Source: Lentisphaerota bacterium
GTDB taxonomy: Bacteria > Verrucomicrobiota > Lentisphaeria > Oligosphaerales > Oligosphaeraceae
Length of the DNA: 6,477 nt
Direction: 5' to 3'
NCBI GenBank assembly: GCA_012799755.1
Contig: JAAZKQ010000021.1
Span: forward strand, 1 to 6,477
Position numbers and translations under genes: made by a program. Shown here piece after piece: positions 1 through 5,328 of the stretch. Under the pieces are notes generated by a model. It searched no databases. It was not told the origin of the DNA and saw nothing but the letters and a program-made list of their open reading frames with translations. Every line of letters starts with the position of its first letter. Position 1 is the first letter of the stretch.

Positions 1-20
1 CTCTGCGGTCGCTTGACCCG

Positions 21-160
21 GCAGCGGCACATGACCCCGCAAACGAAAAAACCAAGCACACGCAGGCGCCAACCGTGCTGTGGGCTTGCAGCGCGCAGCG
101 GCACATGACCCCGCAAACGCAAAACCCAAGCATACGCAGGCGCCAACCGTGCTGCGGGCT
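21..160. repeat. 74-bp tandem duplication
   Basis: Two head-to-tail copies have a period of 74 bases. Positions 21-86 match 95-160 with about four substitutions in 66 bases. Both copies contain the string CAGCGGCACATGACCCCGC and end near a GTGCTG(T/C)GGGCT segment. The second copy loses register near 160. No coding function is apparent. Confidence 0.85.
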
Positions 161-229
161 GCAAGCTCGCAACACAGCCGGGAAACAGGCGTGCTTGGTG
201 CCGCAGAACGGACAGGAAACAGGTGCCTG

Positions 230-270
230 TCCACAATGTCCACAGTGTCCACAGTGTCCACAGTGTCCAC
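230..270. repeat. 9-bp tandem repeat, unit TCCACAGTG
   Basis: The unit TCCACAGTG occurs three times perfectly (239-265). It is preceded by one variant unit, TCCACAATG (230-238), and followed by a partial TCCAC (266-270). Because the period is a multiple of three, it gives spurious repetitive peptides in every frame. It is too short in unit length and lacks spacers, so it is not a CRISPR array. Confidence 0.9.
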
Positions 271-273
271 TTT

Positions 274-320
274 ATCAATCGGTGACCGCTTGCTCGTTTT
301 GTAAGCGGTCAGCGATTGAT
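274..320. repeat. 47-bp imperfect palindrome (18-bp arms)
   Basis: The left arm ATCAATCGGTGACCGCTT (274-291) is the reverse complement of the right arm (303-320) at 17 of 18 positions. The arms are separated by an 11-base loop, GCTCGTTTTGT. No T-tract follows the right arm, so it does not look like an intrinsic terminator. The left arm plus loop recurs as a diverged direct copy at 656-686. It could be a protein-binding palindrome, a small mobile palindromic repeat or a structured RNA element; the sequence alone does not decide. Confidence 0.8.
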
Positions 321-610
321 AATTGGTCGGTTCCAGGGGACGCCTGAGACTGATGGAACGAATTGGTGGCGGCGTTGGGGCGAGGACTCACGACTCATAA
401 GGCATGATCCCATGGATTGGACAACCGGGACGCCCGGGACCGCGGGGAATGACACCTTGGCCCCAGGGGACTGGCTGGCCGACGCCGGGGACTCCGGGAA
501 GCGCCGCCTGCGCGTGAGACAAGCAATCTGCGGGAATCTGCCCCAATCGGCGAAAAAACCGGCGGCGTGACTCGGCGGCGCCGCGCAGCGGCGATGCGAG
601 ACATGCCGCT

Positions 611-650
611 AATAATCTGCGCCAATCTGCGTAATCTGCGGATAAAAAAT
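611..650 (-). repeat. 40-bp CGCAGATT-type repeat, upstream inverted copy
   Basis: Read on the - strand this segment runs from ATTTTTTATCCGCAGATTAC through two further CGCAGATT words. It matches the start of the second downstream 86-bp unit (about 5424-5463) at 38 of 40 positions and the first unit (5338-5377) at about 36 of 40. It contains three CGCAGATT words spaced 9-10 bases apart. Its orientation is opposite to the downstream copies, so the nqr-like operon lies between inverted copies. Confidence 0.85.
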
Positions 651-655
651 GTCTG

Positions 656-686
656 TTATCAACGGCTGACCGCTTGCTCGTTTTTT
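656..686 (+). repeat. Diverged half-copy of the 274-320 palindrome
   Basis: This is a direct repeat of 272-302. The segment TGACCGCTTGCTCGTTTT (667-684) is identical to 283-300, and the flanking TTATCAA is also kept, with a few substitutions between. The right arm of the palindrome is missing here, so this copy cannot form the large hairpin. It lies about 110 bases before the first gene of the operon. Confidence 0.75.
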
Positions 687-705
687 ATGCTTCCCAGCCA
701 TGGCT

Positions 706-735
706 GCTTTTCCTTCCCGCCGGAGGTGTTATATT
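706..735 (+). promoter_or_regulatory. Possible operon promoter (-10-like TATATT)
   Basis: A -10-like hexamer TATATT lies at 730-735 in an otherwise GC-rich context, about 63 bases before the first start codon. The sequence at -35 distance (around 706-713, GCTTTTCC) is a poor match to TTGACA. This is the best sigma-70-like candidate seen upstream of the operon, but the evidence is weak. Confidence 0.2.
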
Positions 736-787
736 CGGAACTTTCCGTTTAGGCTCGACGAGAAACGCCGTCATTGATCAAGCGGAC

Positions 788-791
788 AGGA
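788..791 (+). promoter_or_regulatory. RBS of the nqrE-like gene
   Basis: AGGA lies six bases before the ATG at 798. It favours that start over the in-frame TTG at 774, which lacks a comparable Shine-Dalgarno sequence. Confidence 0.55.
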
Positions 792-797
792 CAACCC

Positions 798-1412
798 ATG
801 TCAAGCACGAACAGCTTTGCGTTGATCCTCCTGGGGTCCATACTCGCAAATAACATCCTCCTGGCCAAGTTTCTTGGCATGTGCTCCTTTATTGCGATTT
901 CACGGAGCATGCGCACAGCCTTTGGCATGGGGGCGGCGGTGACCTTCGTGACCTTCTTCACGACCTTGCTGAACTACGCGATTTACACGGGTGTGTTGCA
1001 GCATGGTTCGCGTTTCCTGCCGGATGTTGATCTGAGCCACCTGAGCTTTCTGATCTTCATCCTGGTCATTGCGGGTTTTGTGCAGCTGGTGGAGATGGTT
1101 CTGGAGCGCTTTATGCCCACCTTGTACTTCAGCTTGGGCATTTATTTACCGCTGATCACCGTCAACTGCGCTATTCTTGGCGTCAATCTGTTCATGATTG
1201 ACCAGGGCCTGATCTACGATTTCGGCCAGACGGCGGTGTATGCGCTGGGTTCGGGCCTTGGTTTCTGGTTGGCGATCTGCCTGATGGCGGGCATCCGTCA
1301 TCGTCTGCGTGAGGCCGACATACCGCAGCCCCTGCAGGGCCTCGGCGTCGCCGTCATCATCACCGGACTGATGGCCATGGCGTTTATGGGCTTTACGGGA
1401 ACGGTGAATTGA
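798..1412 (+). CDS. nqrE: NqrE/RnfA-family membrane electron-transfer subunit
   Basis: This 204-residue, very hydrophobic protein has about six membrane segments (roughly residues 7-26, 42-62, 83-102, 107-129, 147-165, 180-200). It belongs to the NqrDE/RnfAE family, whose paired members build the membrane core that holds an iron centre on the electron path between NqrF and NqrC. It mixes Rnf-like LANNILLAKFLG with NqrE-like GMCSFIAIS, and has the family blocks LGIYLPLITVNCAILGV and GLMAMAFMGFTG. The two cysteines expected to ligate the iron centre are present, C29 in GMCSF and C124 in VNCA. The ATG at 798 was chosen for its RBS and family-like length. It is the first gene of the block and its stop lies two bases before the nqrF ATG. 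The usual partner NqrD/RnfE is not encoded in this window. An RnfA assignment is possible, but the adjacent NqrF favours NqrE. Confidence 0.9.
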   Translation: MSSTNSFALILLGSILANNILLAKFLGMCSFIAISRSMRTAFGMGAAVTFVTFFTTLLNYAIYTGVLQHGSRFLPDVDLSHLSFLIFILVIAGFVQLVEMVLERFMPTLYFSLGIYLPLITVNCAILGVNLFMIDQGLIYDFGQTAVYALGSGLGFWLAICLMAGIRHRLREADIPQPLQGLGVAVIITGLMAMAFMGFTGTVN

Positions 1413-1414
1413 CG

Positions 1415-2500
1415 ATGATTTACCTGCAAGCGACTCTGGTACTGGCCGCGTTGGGCGGTGGCCTGGCCGTCCTTCTGCTCCTGGCCGGCCGCTACATTTG
1501 CAACTACGGCGCATGTCGCGTGAAAATCAACGACCGCGAGCCCATCACGGTACAAGGCGGCGGCAAGCTGCTTGACGCACTCTACGCCAACAACATTTTC
1601 ATCCCCTCGGCCTGCGGCGGCCAGGGCACCTGCGGCTTTTGCAAACTCCGCGTCCTTAATGGCGGCGGGCCAGTCCTGCCTACGGAAACGCCCTTCCTGA
1701 GCACGGATGAAATCAATGCCGGCGCCCGCCTGGCCTGCCAGGTGAAAATACGCAACGACATTGAAATCGTCGTCAAGGAGGAATACTTGCAGGTGCAGCG
1801 TTTCGCGGCGACGGTTTCCGCCGCTCGCATGGTCACCTCGGATATTCGCGAGCTCCACCTCAAGCTGCTTGAACCCACGCGCATTGACTTTCGGCCCGGC
1901 CAGTATATCCAGATTGTCGTGCCGCACAAGCGCGAGACAATCTTCCGCGCCTACTCGCTGGCATCACCGCCAAGCGTGAGCGGCGAAGTGGAACTGCTTG
2001 TGCGCCTTATTCCCGGCGGCCTGGGATCAAGCTACCTGCATCGCGTCCAGCCCGGCGACAACCTGAGCTTCACCGGCCCATTCGGAGAATTCGAACTCGA
2101 CACTGCGCCGGACAGCGAACTCGTCTGCATCGGCGGCGGTTGCGGCATGGCGCCCATGCGCTCATTGCTGCGCCATGTCGCTGAAACGGCGCCTGAGCGT
2201 CCCTGCTGGCTCTTCTTCGGCGCCCGCACCAGCGATCAGCTGATGTATCGCGATGAAATGGAAGCCCTTGCCCAAAAAATGCCCAGACTGCGCTTGCACT
2301 TTGCCATCTCCGAGCCTGAAAAAAGCCCGGACTGGAGCGGCGAAACCGGTTTCATCCACCAGTCCGCCGAACGCCACTTGCAGCCCGGTCAGGCCGGTCA
2401 GGCATTTCTCTGCGGACCGCCGCAGATGCTCGCGGCCGCCCGCAAGGTGCTCAAGGACAAAGGCTTGGATGACAAGGCGATTTTTGCGGACGAATTTTAG
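1415..2500 (+). CDS. nqrF: NqrF-like NADH:acceptor oxidoreductase (2Fe-2S, FAD, NAD)
   Basis: This 361-residue flavoprotein should oxidise NADH on the cytoplasmic face and pass electrons from FAD to a [2Fe-2S] centre and on into the membrane. Residues 2-24 form one membrane anchor. Residues 35-120 are a plant-type ferredoxin domain with ligands C67, C73, C76 and C108, the NqrF spacing. Residues 128-230 are the FAD domain, with FRPGQY and the flavin-binding RAYS (178-181). Residues 235-361 are the NAD domain, with GGGCGMAPMRS (240-250), CGPPQM (333-338) and a terminal ADEF like the DDF end of NqrF. It is about 45 residues shorter than typical NqrF, because the insertion between the GQY block and RAYS is missing. 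ATG 1415 has GGTGA seven bases upstream; an in-frame TTG at 1409 would overlap the nqrE stop and is less likely. The neighbours NqrE, NqrB and NqrC support the assignment over generic ferredoxin reductases. Confidence 0.93.
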   Translation: MIYLQATLVLAALGGGLAVLLLLAGRYICNYGACRVKINDREPITVQGGGKLLDALYANNIFIPSACGGQGTCGFCKLRVLNGGGPVLPTETPFLSTDEINAGARLACQVKIRNDIEIVVKEEYLQVQRFAATVSAARMVTSDIRELHLKLLEPTRIDFRPGQYIQIVVPHKRETIFRAYSLASPPSVSGEVELLVRLIPGGLGSSYLHRVQPGDNLSFTGPFGEFELDTAPDSELVCIGGGCGMAPMRSLLRHVAETAPERPCWLFFGARTSDQLMYRDEMEALAQKMPRLRLHFAISEPEKSPDWSGETGFIHQSAERHLQPGQAGQAFLCGPPQMLAAARKVLKDKGLDDKAIFADEF

Positions 2501-2506
2501 CCCGGC

Positions 2507-2523
2507 GGCGCCCCCTTGGCGCC
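2507..2523 (+). other. Short GC hairpin between nqrF and nqrB
   Basis: A 6-bp perfect inverted repeat GGCGCC/GGCGCC (2507-2512 and 2518-2523) with a CCCTT loop starts just after the nqrF stop, inside the 43-base gap before nqrB. No T-tract follows, so it is probably not a terminator. It could mark an mRNA processing or stability site that sets subunit ratios; that role is an inference. Confidence 0.35.
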
Positions 2524-2543
2524 CATGAGAAAACAGGTCGTTG

Positions 2544-3422
2544 ATGTCGGATCAAGAACAGAAAAAAAGCAGCTCCTGCGCCACTTTGCGGCGAGTCTTG
2601 GCCGGGGCGCCGGAGGCACGTGCCCAGGAGCGTTATTTGCTGGCGGCTGGCGCGTCGGCACTGCTGTGCCTGGCCTATGGCACGGCGGTACTTGGGCCGC
2701 GCCTGCTCTGGCTGGCGCTGCTGACCTCGCTGGCCGGTTTGGCGGTCGAACTCGTGTTTGCCCGCGTGCGGCGCAAGCCCCTGACGGGCGGCGCCGTGGT
2801 GTATGGCTTGTTGCTGGCGCTCTTGTTGCCGGTGTCACTGCCGTGGTGGGTGGCGGTACTCGGCGCGGCCTTCGGCACGGTCTTCGCCAAGGAGGTCTTT
2901 GGCGGCGCGAAGAACAGTGTGTTCAACCCCGTGCTGGTGGCGGCCGGCTTTGTGGTCTACAGCTATCCGACGATCTTTGCGGGGACATCCTTTGCGCATC
3001 TATCGCCCCTGGCCGAACCGGCAAATGCGTGGCAGATCGGCGCCTTGCTGTGCCTGGCTTGCGCGCTGCTGCTGGTCGTCGTCCAGCCCAGCGCGCTGTG
3101 GATTTACCTCGGCATCGCCATCGGCGCCTACGGCGTTGCGCGCTTTGTCCTGCCTGAAAGCGTGTTGCCCTTTGAGGGCGACCTGCGGCTGCTGTTCACG
3201 GCCAATGGCTTCATGGTCATTGGCTGCCTGCTCAGTGTTGATCCCGCCGGCGCGCCGCAGCGTTGGTTCAATCGCCTGCTTTTTGGCCTGATCATCGGCG
3301 TGGCGGCGGTGACCATGCGTTGCTTTTCGCTTTACGAAAATGCGATGTTGTCGGCGCTGCTGCTGGCAAATATCTTTGCGCCGACGCTGGACCTGCTGTT
3401 TGCGGGGAGGGCCAAGGCATGA
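2544..3422 (+). CDS. nqrB: NqrB/RnfD-like membrane subunit lacking the FMN-threonine loop
   Basis: This 292-residue polytopic membrane protein has family blocks in order: GLLLALLLPVSLPWW (88-102), GTVFAKEVFGG (111-121), SVFNPVLVA (125-133), FTANGFMVIGCLLSVDP (218-234), and YENAMLSALLLANIFAPTLD (264-283). These correspond to the NqrB/RnfD GKxxFGG, NPA and ATDPxxxP regions. NqrB and RnfD normally carry FMN phosphodiester-linked to Thr in an SGAT motif, in a periplasmic loop after the (S/F)YP or FP end of a helix. Here the loop from YP142 to NAWQ (161-164) is only about 18 residues and has no GAT. The N-terminal part is also shorter than in NqrB, so the protein is nearer RnfD in size. The start at ATG 2544 has AGGT six bases upstream; TTG 2541 is adjacent. 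The stop overlaps the nqrC start as ATGA, which suggests translational coupling. RnfD is an alternative name. Confidence 0.85.
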   Translation: MSDQEQKKSSSCATLRRVLAGAPEARAQERYLLAAGASALLCLAYGTAVLGPRLLWLALLTSLAGLAVELVFARVRRKPLTGGAVVYGLLLALLLPVSLPWWVAVLGAAFGTVFAKEVFGGAKNSVFNPVLVAAGFVVYSYPTIFAGTSFAHLSPLAEPANAWQIGALLCLACALLLVVVQPSALWIYLGIAIGAYGVARFVLPESVLPFEGDLRLLFTANGFMVIGCLLSVDPAGAPQRWFNRLLFGLIIGVAAVTMRCFSLYENAMLSALLLANIFAPTLDLLFAGRAKA

Positions 3423-4645
3423 AAGAGCACCCGCTGTATGTCGTTGCCTATACGCTGCTGGTTTGTGCGTTCTCAGCGTTGCTGCTGACTACGGCGCAAG
3501 TCCACTGGGCCGAACGGATCGCCGCCAATGAGAATTTCGCCCGCATTGCCGCCATGGTCGGCGCCGCTGGTTTCCTCCGTGACGGCATGGAACAGGAGGC
3601 GGTGATTGACCTCTATACGCGTCAGATCAAGGCCGTCAAACATGGTGACATGGCACTTTTCGAAGCTCGCGACGCTGATGACGCCATCGTGGCCTACTTG
3701 GTGGAGATCGAGGGGCAGGGCCGCTACGGCGTGATTCGCGGCATCCTTGCCTTCGCGCCTGACCGCCGGCACATCCACGCCCTGCGCATCTACGAACAGA
3801 ATGAAACGCCGGGGCTTGGCGGCCTCATCGGCTCCATGGAATGGCTGAGCCAGTTTGATCGGCTGCCCATGGTGGTTGACGGCAAGCCCGGCATCCGCAT
3901 CAGCTCCAGCGAGAGCGGGCCGAACGTGGTTGATGCCATCACCGGCGCGTCCATGACGACTTTCTCACTATCGCAGATCATCAACACGATGGTCCATCGC
4001 TTTCTGAGTGGCGGCGCCACCGTGCAGCCTCTTGACCTCGGCGTGGACGCCGACGCCGTCACCCGCGCTACGCCGGGCTACCCCAAGGGCTTCATTGCGC
4101 CACCGCACCTGCGCGAAGAAATCCGCCGGGAGGACTTCATGGTGCCCGAGGGCATCAGCAATATCGCCCTGAACTGTCCGGTCACCAGCAATCTTGGTGA
4201 TGAAGAGCCGCTTCGTGGCACTGTCTCACAGGTGACCGACGGCATCAAGAAAAGCGACGAGCAGGACTACGTCGAGATGTTTCCCGGCGAGCCTCAGTGG
4301 GTGCAGATTGATCTCGGCGCCAGCAAGGAAATCTTCAGCATCTGTGTTTGGCACTACTACAAGAATCCCATTGTCTATCGTGACGTCATCGTGCAAATCG
4401 CCGATGATGCCGAGTTCAGCGAAAATGTCCGCACGATTTTCAACAATGACCACGACAACAGCAGCGGCCTGGGCGAGGGCAAGGACACGGCCTACTTTGC
4501 GCGTTGGTGGGGCGAGCTGCTGGACACTCGTCGCGGTGAGGACAAACTTGATGGCACCTTCGCGCGTTATGTACGTGTCTATACTAACGGCGGTGAGGCG
4601 GATGAAGATACCCGCTTCGTAGAAGTCGCCGTGTTCGGCCGTTAA
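3419..4645 (+). CDS. nqrC: NqrC/RnfG-like FMN-binding protein fused to a discoidin-like domain
   Basis: This 408-residue protein has an N-terminal membrane anchor (about 7-27), an extracytoplasmic FMN-binding domain (about 90-197) and a C-terminal discoidin (F5/8 type C)-like domain (about 246-408). NqrC hallmarks are EGQGRYG (98-104) and YEQNETPGLGG (125-135). The flavinylation motif reads D172-A-I-T-G-A-S178. The FMN acceptor, normally Thr, is therefore Ser (codon at 3950-3952). The C-terminal domain has WVQIDLG (294-300), YRDVIVQ (320-326) and FNNDHDNSSGLGEGKD (341-356), ending EVAVFGR. Classical NqrC is about 260 residues and stops after the FMN domain, so this extension is unusual. The domain resembles the whole mature part of the next gene product. 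The ATG overlaps the nqrB stop. FMN attachment would need an ApbE-type flavin transferase, which is not encoded here. The FMN-domain call is firm; the ligand of the extra domain is unknown. Confidence 0.9.
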   Translation: MKEHPLYVVAYTLLVCAFSALLLTTAQVHWAERIAANENFARIAAMVGAAGFLRDGMEQEAVIDLYTRQIKAVKHGDMALFEARDADDAIVAYLVEIEGQGRYGVIRGILAFAPDRRHIHALRIYEQNETPGLGGLIGSMEWLSQFDRLPMVVDGKPGIRISSSESGPNVVDAITGASMTTFSLSQIINTMVHRFLSGGATVQPLDLGVDADAVTRATPGYPKGFIAPPHLREEIRREDFMVPEGISNIALNCPVTSNLGDEEPLRGTVSQVTDGIKKSDEQDYVEMFPGEPQWVQIDLGASKEIFSICVWHYYKNPIVYRDVIVQIADDAEFSENVRTIFNNDHDNSSGLGEGKDTAYFARWWGELLDTRRGEDKLDGTFARYVRVYTNGGEADEDTRFVEVAVFGR

Positions 4646-4653
4646 GGCAGAAA

Positions 4654-4660
4654 AAAGGAG
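4654..4660 (+). promoter_or_regulatory. Strong RBS of the secreted discoidin-like gene
   Basis: AAAGGAG lies eight bases before the ATG at 4669. It is the strongest Shine-Dalgarno sequence of the operon and fixes the start. It may give this secreted product a higher yield than the membrane subunits. Confidence 0.7.
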
Positions 4661-4668
4661 TCAGGACT

Positions 4669-5328
4669 ATGATTTACCGCAGTTTTTTGGCCTTGGCCAT
4701 GTTGTTGGCGACGGGCGTTGTTCTCGCCCAGGATGCCGCCGAACTCAGCGAGCTGAAGATCACCTTGCCGCGGCCGCTGTTCACCGGCACCCCGAAAGAA
4801 CTCAAGACCCCGAATCTTGAACCCATTCGCGGTGAAAAACGCCCGCCCTTCATGGCGCCGAAAGGCTTGGTCAATCTGGCCGCCAAGAAGGAAGTCACCA
4901 GCAGCGACAGCGAGCCCGTCGTCGGCGAACTCGAGTGCATCACCGATGGTGACAAGGAAGGCATCGAAGGCAGCTACGTCGAGCTCGGCCCAGGCACACA
5001 ATGGGTGCAAATTGACCTCGAAAAGAAGGCCACCATTTACGCCATCGTTCTCTGGCACTTCCATTCACAGGCCCGTGTTTATCGCGATATCGTCATCCAG
5101 ACCGCCGATGACCCCGACTTCATCATGAATGTCAAGACCCTCTTCAATAATGACCACGATAACAGCAGCGGCCTCGGCGTCGGCAAGGACTACGAGTATA
5201 TCGAGACCTACGAAGGACGCTTGGTTCCTGTCCCAGGCGTCAGCGCGCAGTACCTGCGCTTCTACAGCAACGGCAATACCAGCGACGATATGAACCACTA
5301 TATCGAAATCGAGGTCTTCGGGAAATAA
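4669..5328 (+). CDS. Secreted discoidin-like domain protein, paralogue of the NqrC C-terminus
   Basis: This 219-residue protein has a signal peptide (1-20, hydrophobic core SFLALAMLLATGVV, probable cut VLA|Q). The signal peptide has no lipobox cysteine, so the product is expected outside the cytoplasmic membrane as a soluble or loosely bound protein. Residues about 21-60 are a proline- and charge-rich linker, and 61-219 a discoidin-like domain with QWVQIDL (111-117), YRDIVIQ (138-144), FNNDHDNSSGLGVGKD (159-174) and EIEVFGK at the end. In the core from YRD to GKD, 26 of 37 residues equal those in the NqrC fusion, and similarity reaches back into the linker (FM-P-G--N-A). There is no haem motif or metal-centre motif, and only one cysteine in the mature part. 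It lies 23 bases after nqrC with a strong RBS, so it is very probably the last gene of the operon. Its function is unknown; a structural or docking partner of the NqrC-like subunit is the simplest inference. Confidence 0.85.
   Translation: MIYRSFLALAMLLATGVVLAQDAAELSELKITLPRPLFTGTPKELKTPNLEPIRGEKRPPFMAPKGLVNLAAKKEVTSSDSEPVVGELECITDGDKEGIEGSYVELGPGTQWVQIDLEKKATIYAIVLWHFHSQARVYRDIVIQTADDPDFIMNVKTLFNNDHDNSSGLGVGKDYEYIETYEGRLVPVPGVSAQYLRFYSNGNTSDDMNHYIEIEVFGK

Larger units (their letters stand above)
1..797. other. Repeat-rich non-coding region upstream of the nqr-like operon
   Basis: No credible gene is seen in this 797-base stretch. The open frames in it are short, overlap one another on both strands, and translate repeats or low-complexity strings such as CPQ or STV runs. 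The content in order is a 74-bp tandem duplication, a 9-bp tandem repeat, a large imperfect palindrome, a G-rich tract with several short CCAGGGGAC or CCGGGGAC-like words (about 330-500), a degenerate AATCTGC-type stretch (524-557), a 40-bp repeat shared in inverse orientation with the downstream flank, and a half-copy of the palindrome. The operon promoter must lie towards its right end. Confidence 0.75.

Noticed and set aside
274..320. Intrinsic terminator or integron attC site
   Set aside because: No T-tract follows the stem. The arms are nearly fully complementary without the spacer pattern or R'/R'' core of attC, and no integrase is present.
75..347. Two overlapping + strand open frames (75-347 and 80-304)
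   Set aside because: They translate the 74-bp duplication and the 9-bp repeat into CPQ and STV runs, with no domain features and no RBS. They are repeat shadows.
316..752. Small + strand open frames at 316-570 and 567-752
   Set aside because: Their composition follows the G-rich tract and the CGCAGATT-type repeat (NLRNLRIK). They have no plausible RBS, hydrophobic core or family resemblance.
774..797. TTG at 774 as the nqrE start
   Set aside because: It adds eight residues (MIKRTGQP) not expected in the family and lacks a Shine-Dalgarno sequence. ATG 798 has AGGA at six bases.
1298..1927. Long antisense open frame opposite nqrE and nqrF
   Set aside because: It mirrors strongly supported coding sequence on the other strand in high-GC DNA, and its translation shows no recognisable family.
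2541..2840. Possible frameshift hiding an NqrB N-terminus or flavin loop
   Set aside because: The main frame reads family blocks continuously from residue 80 to the end, and other frames give no NqrB-like sequence. The shortness appears real within this sequence.
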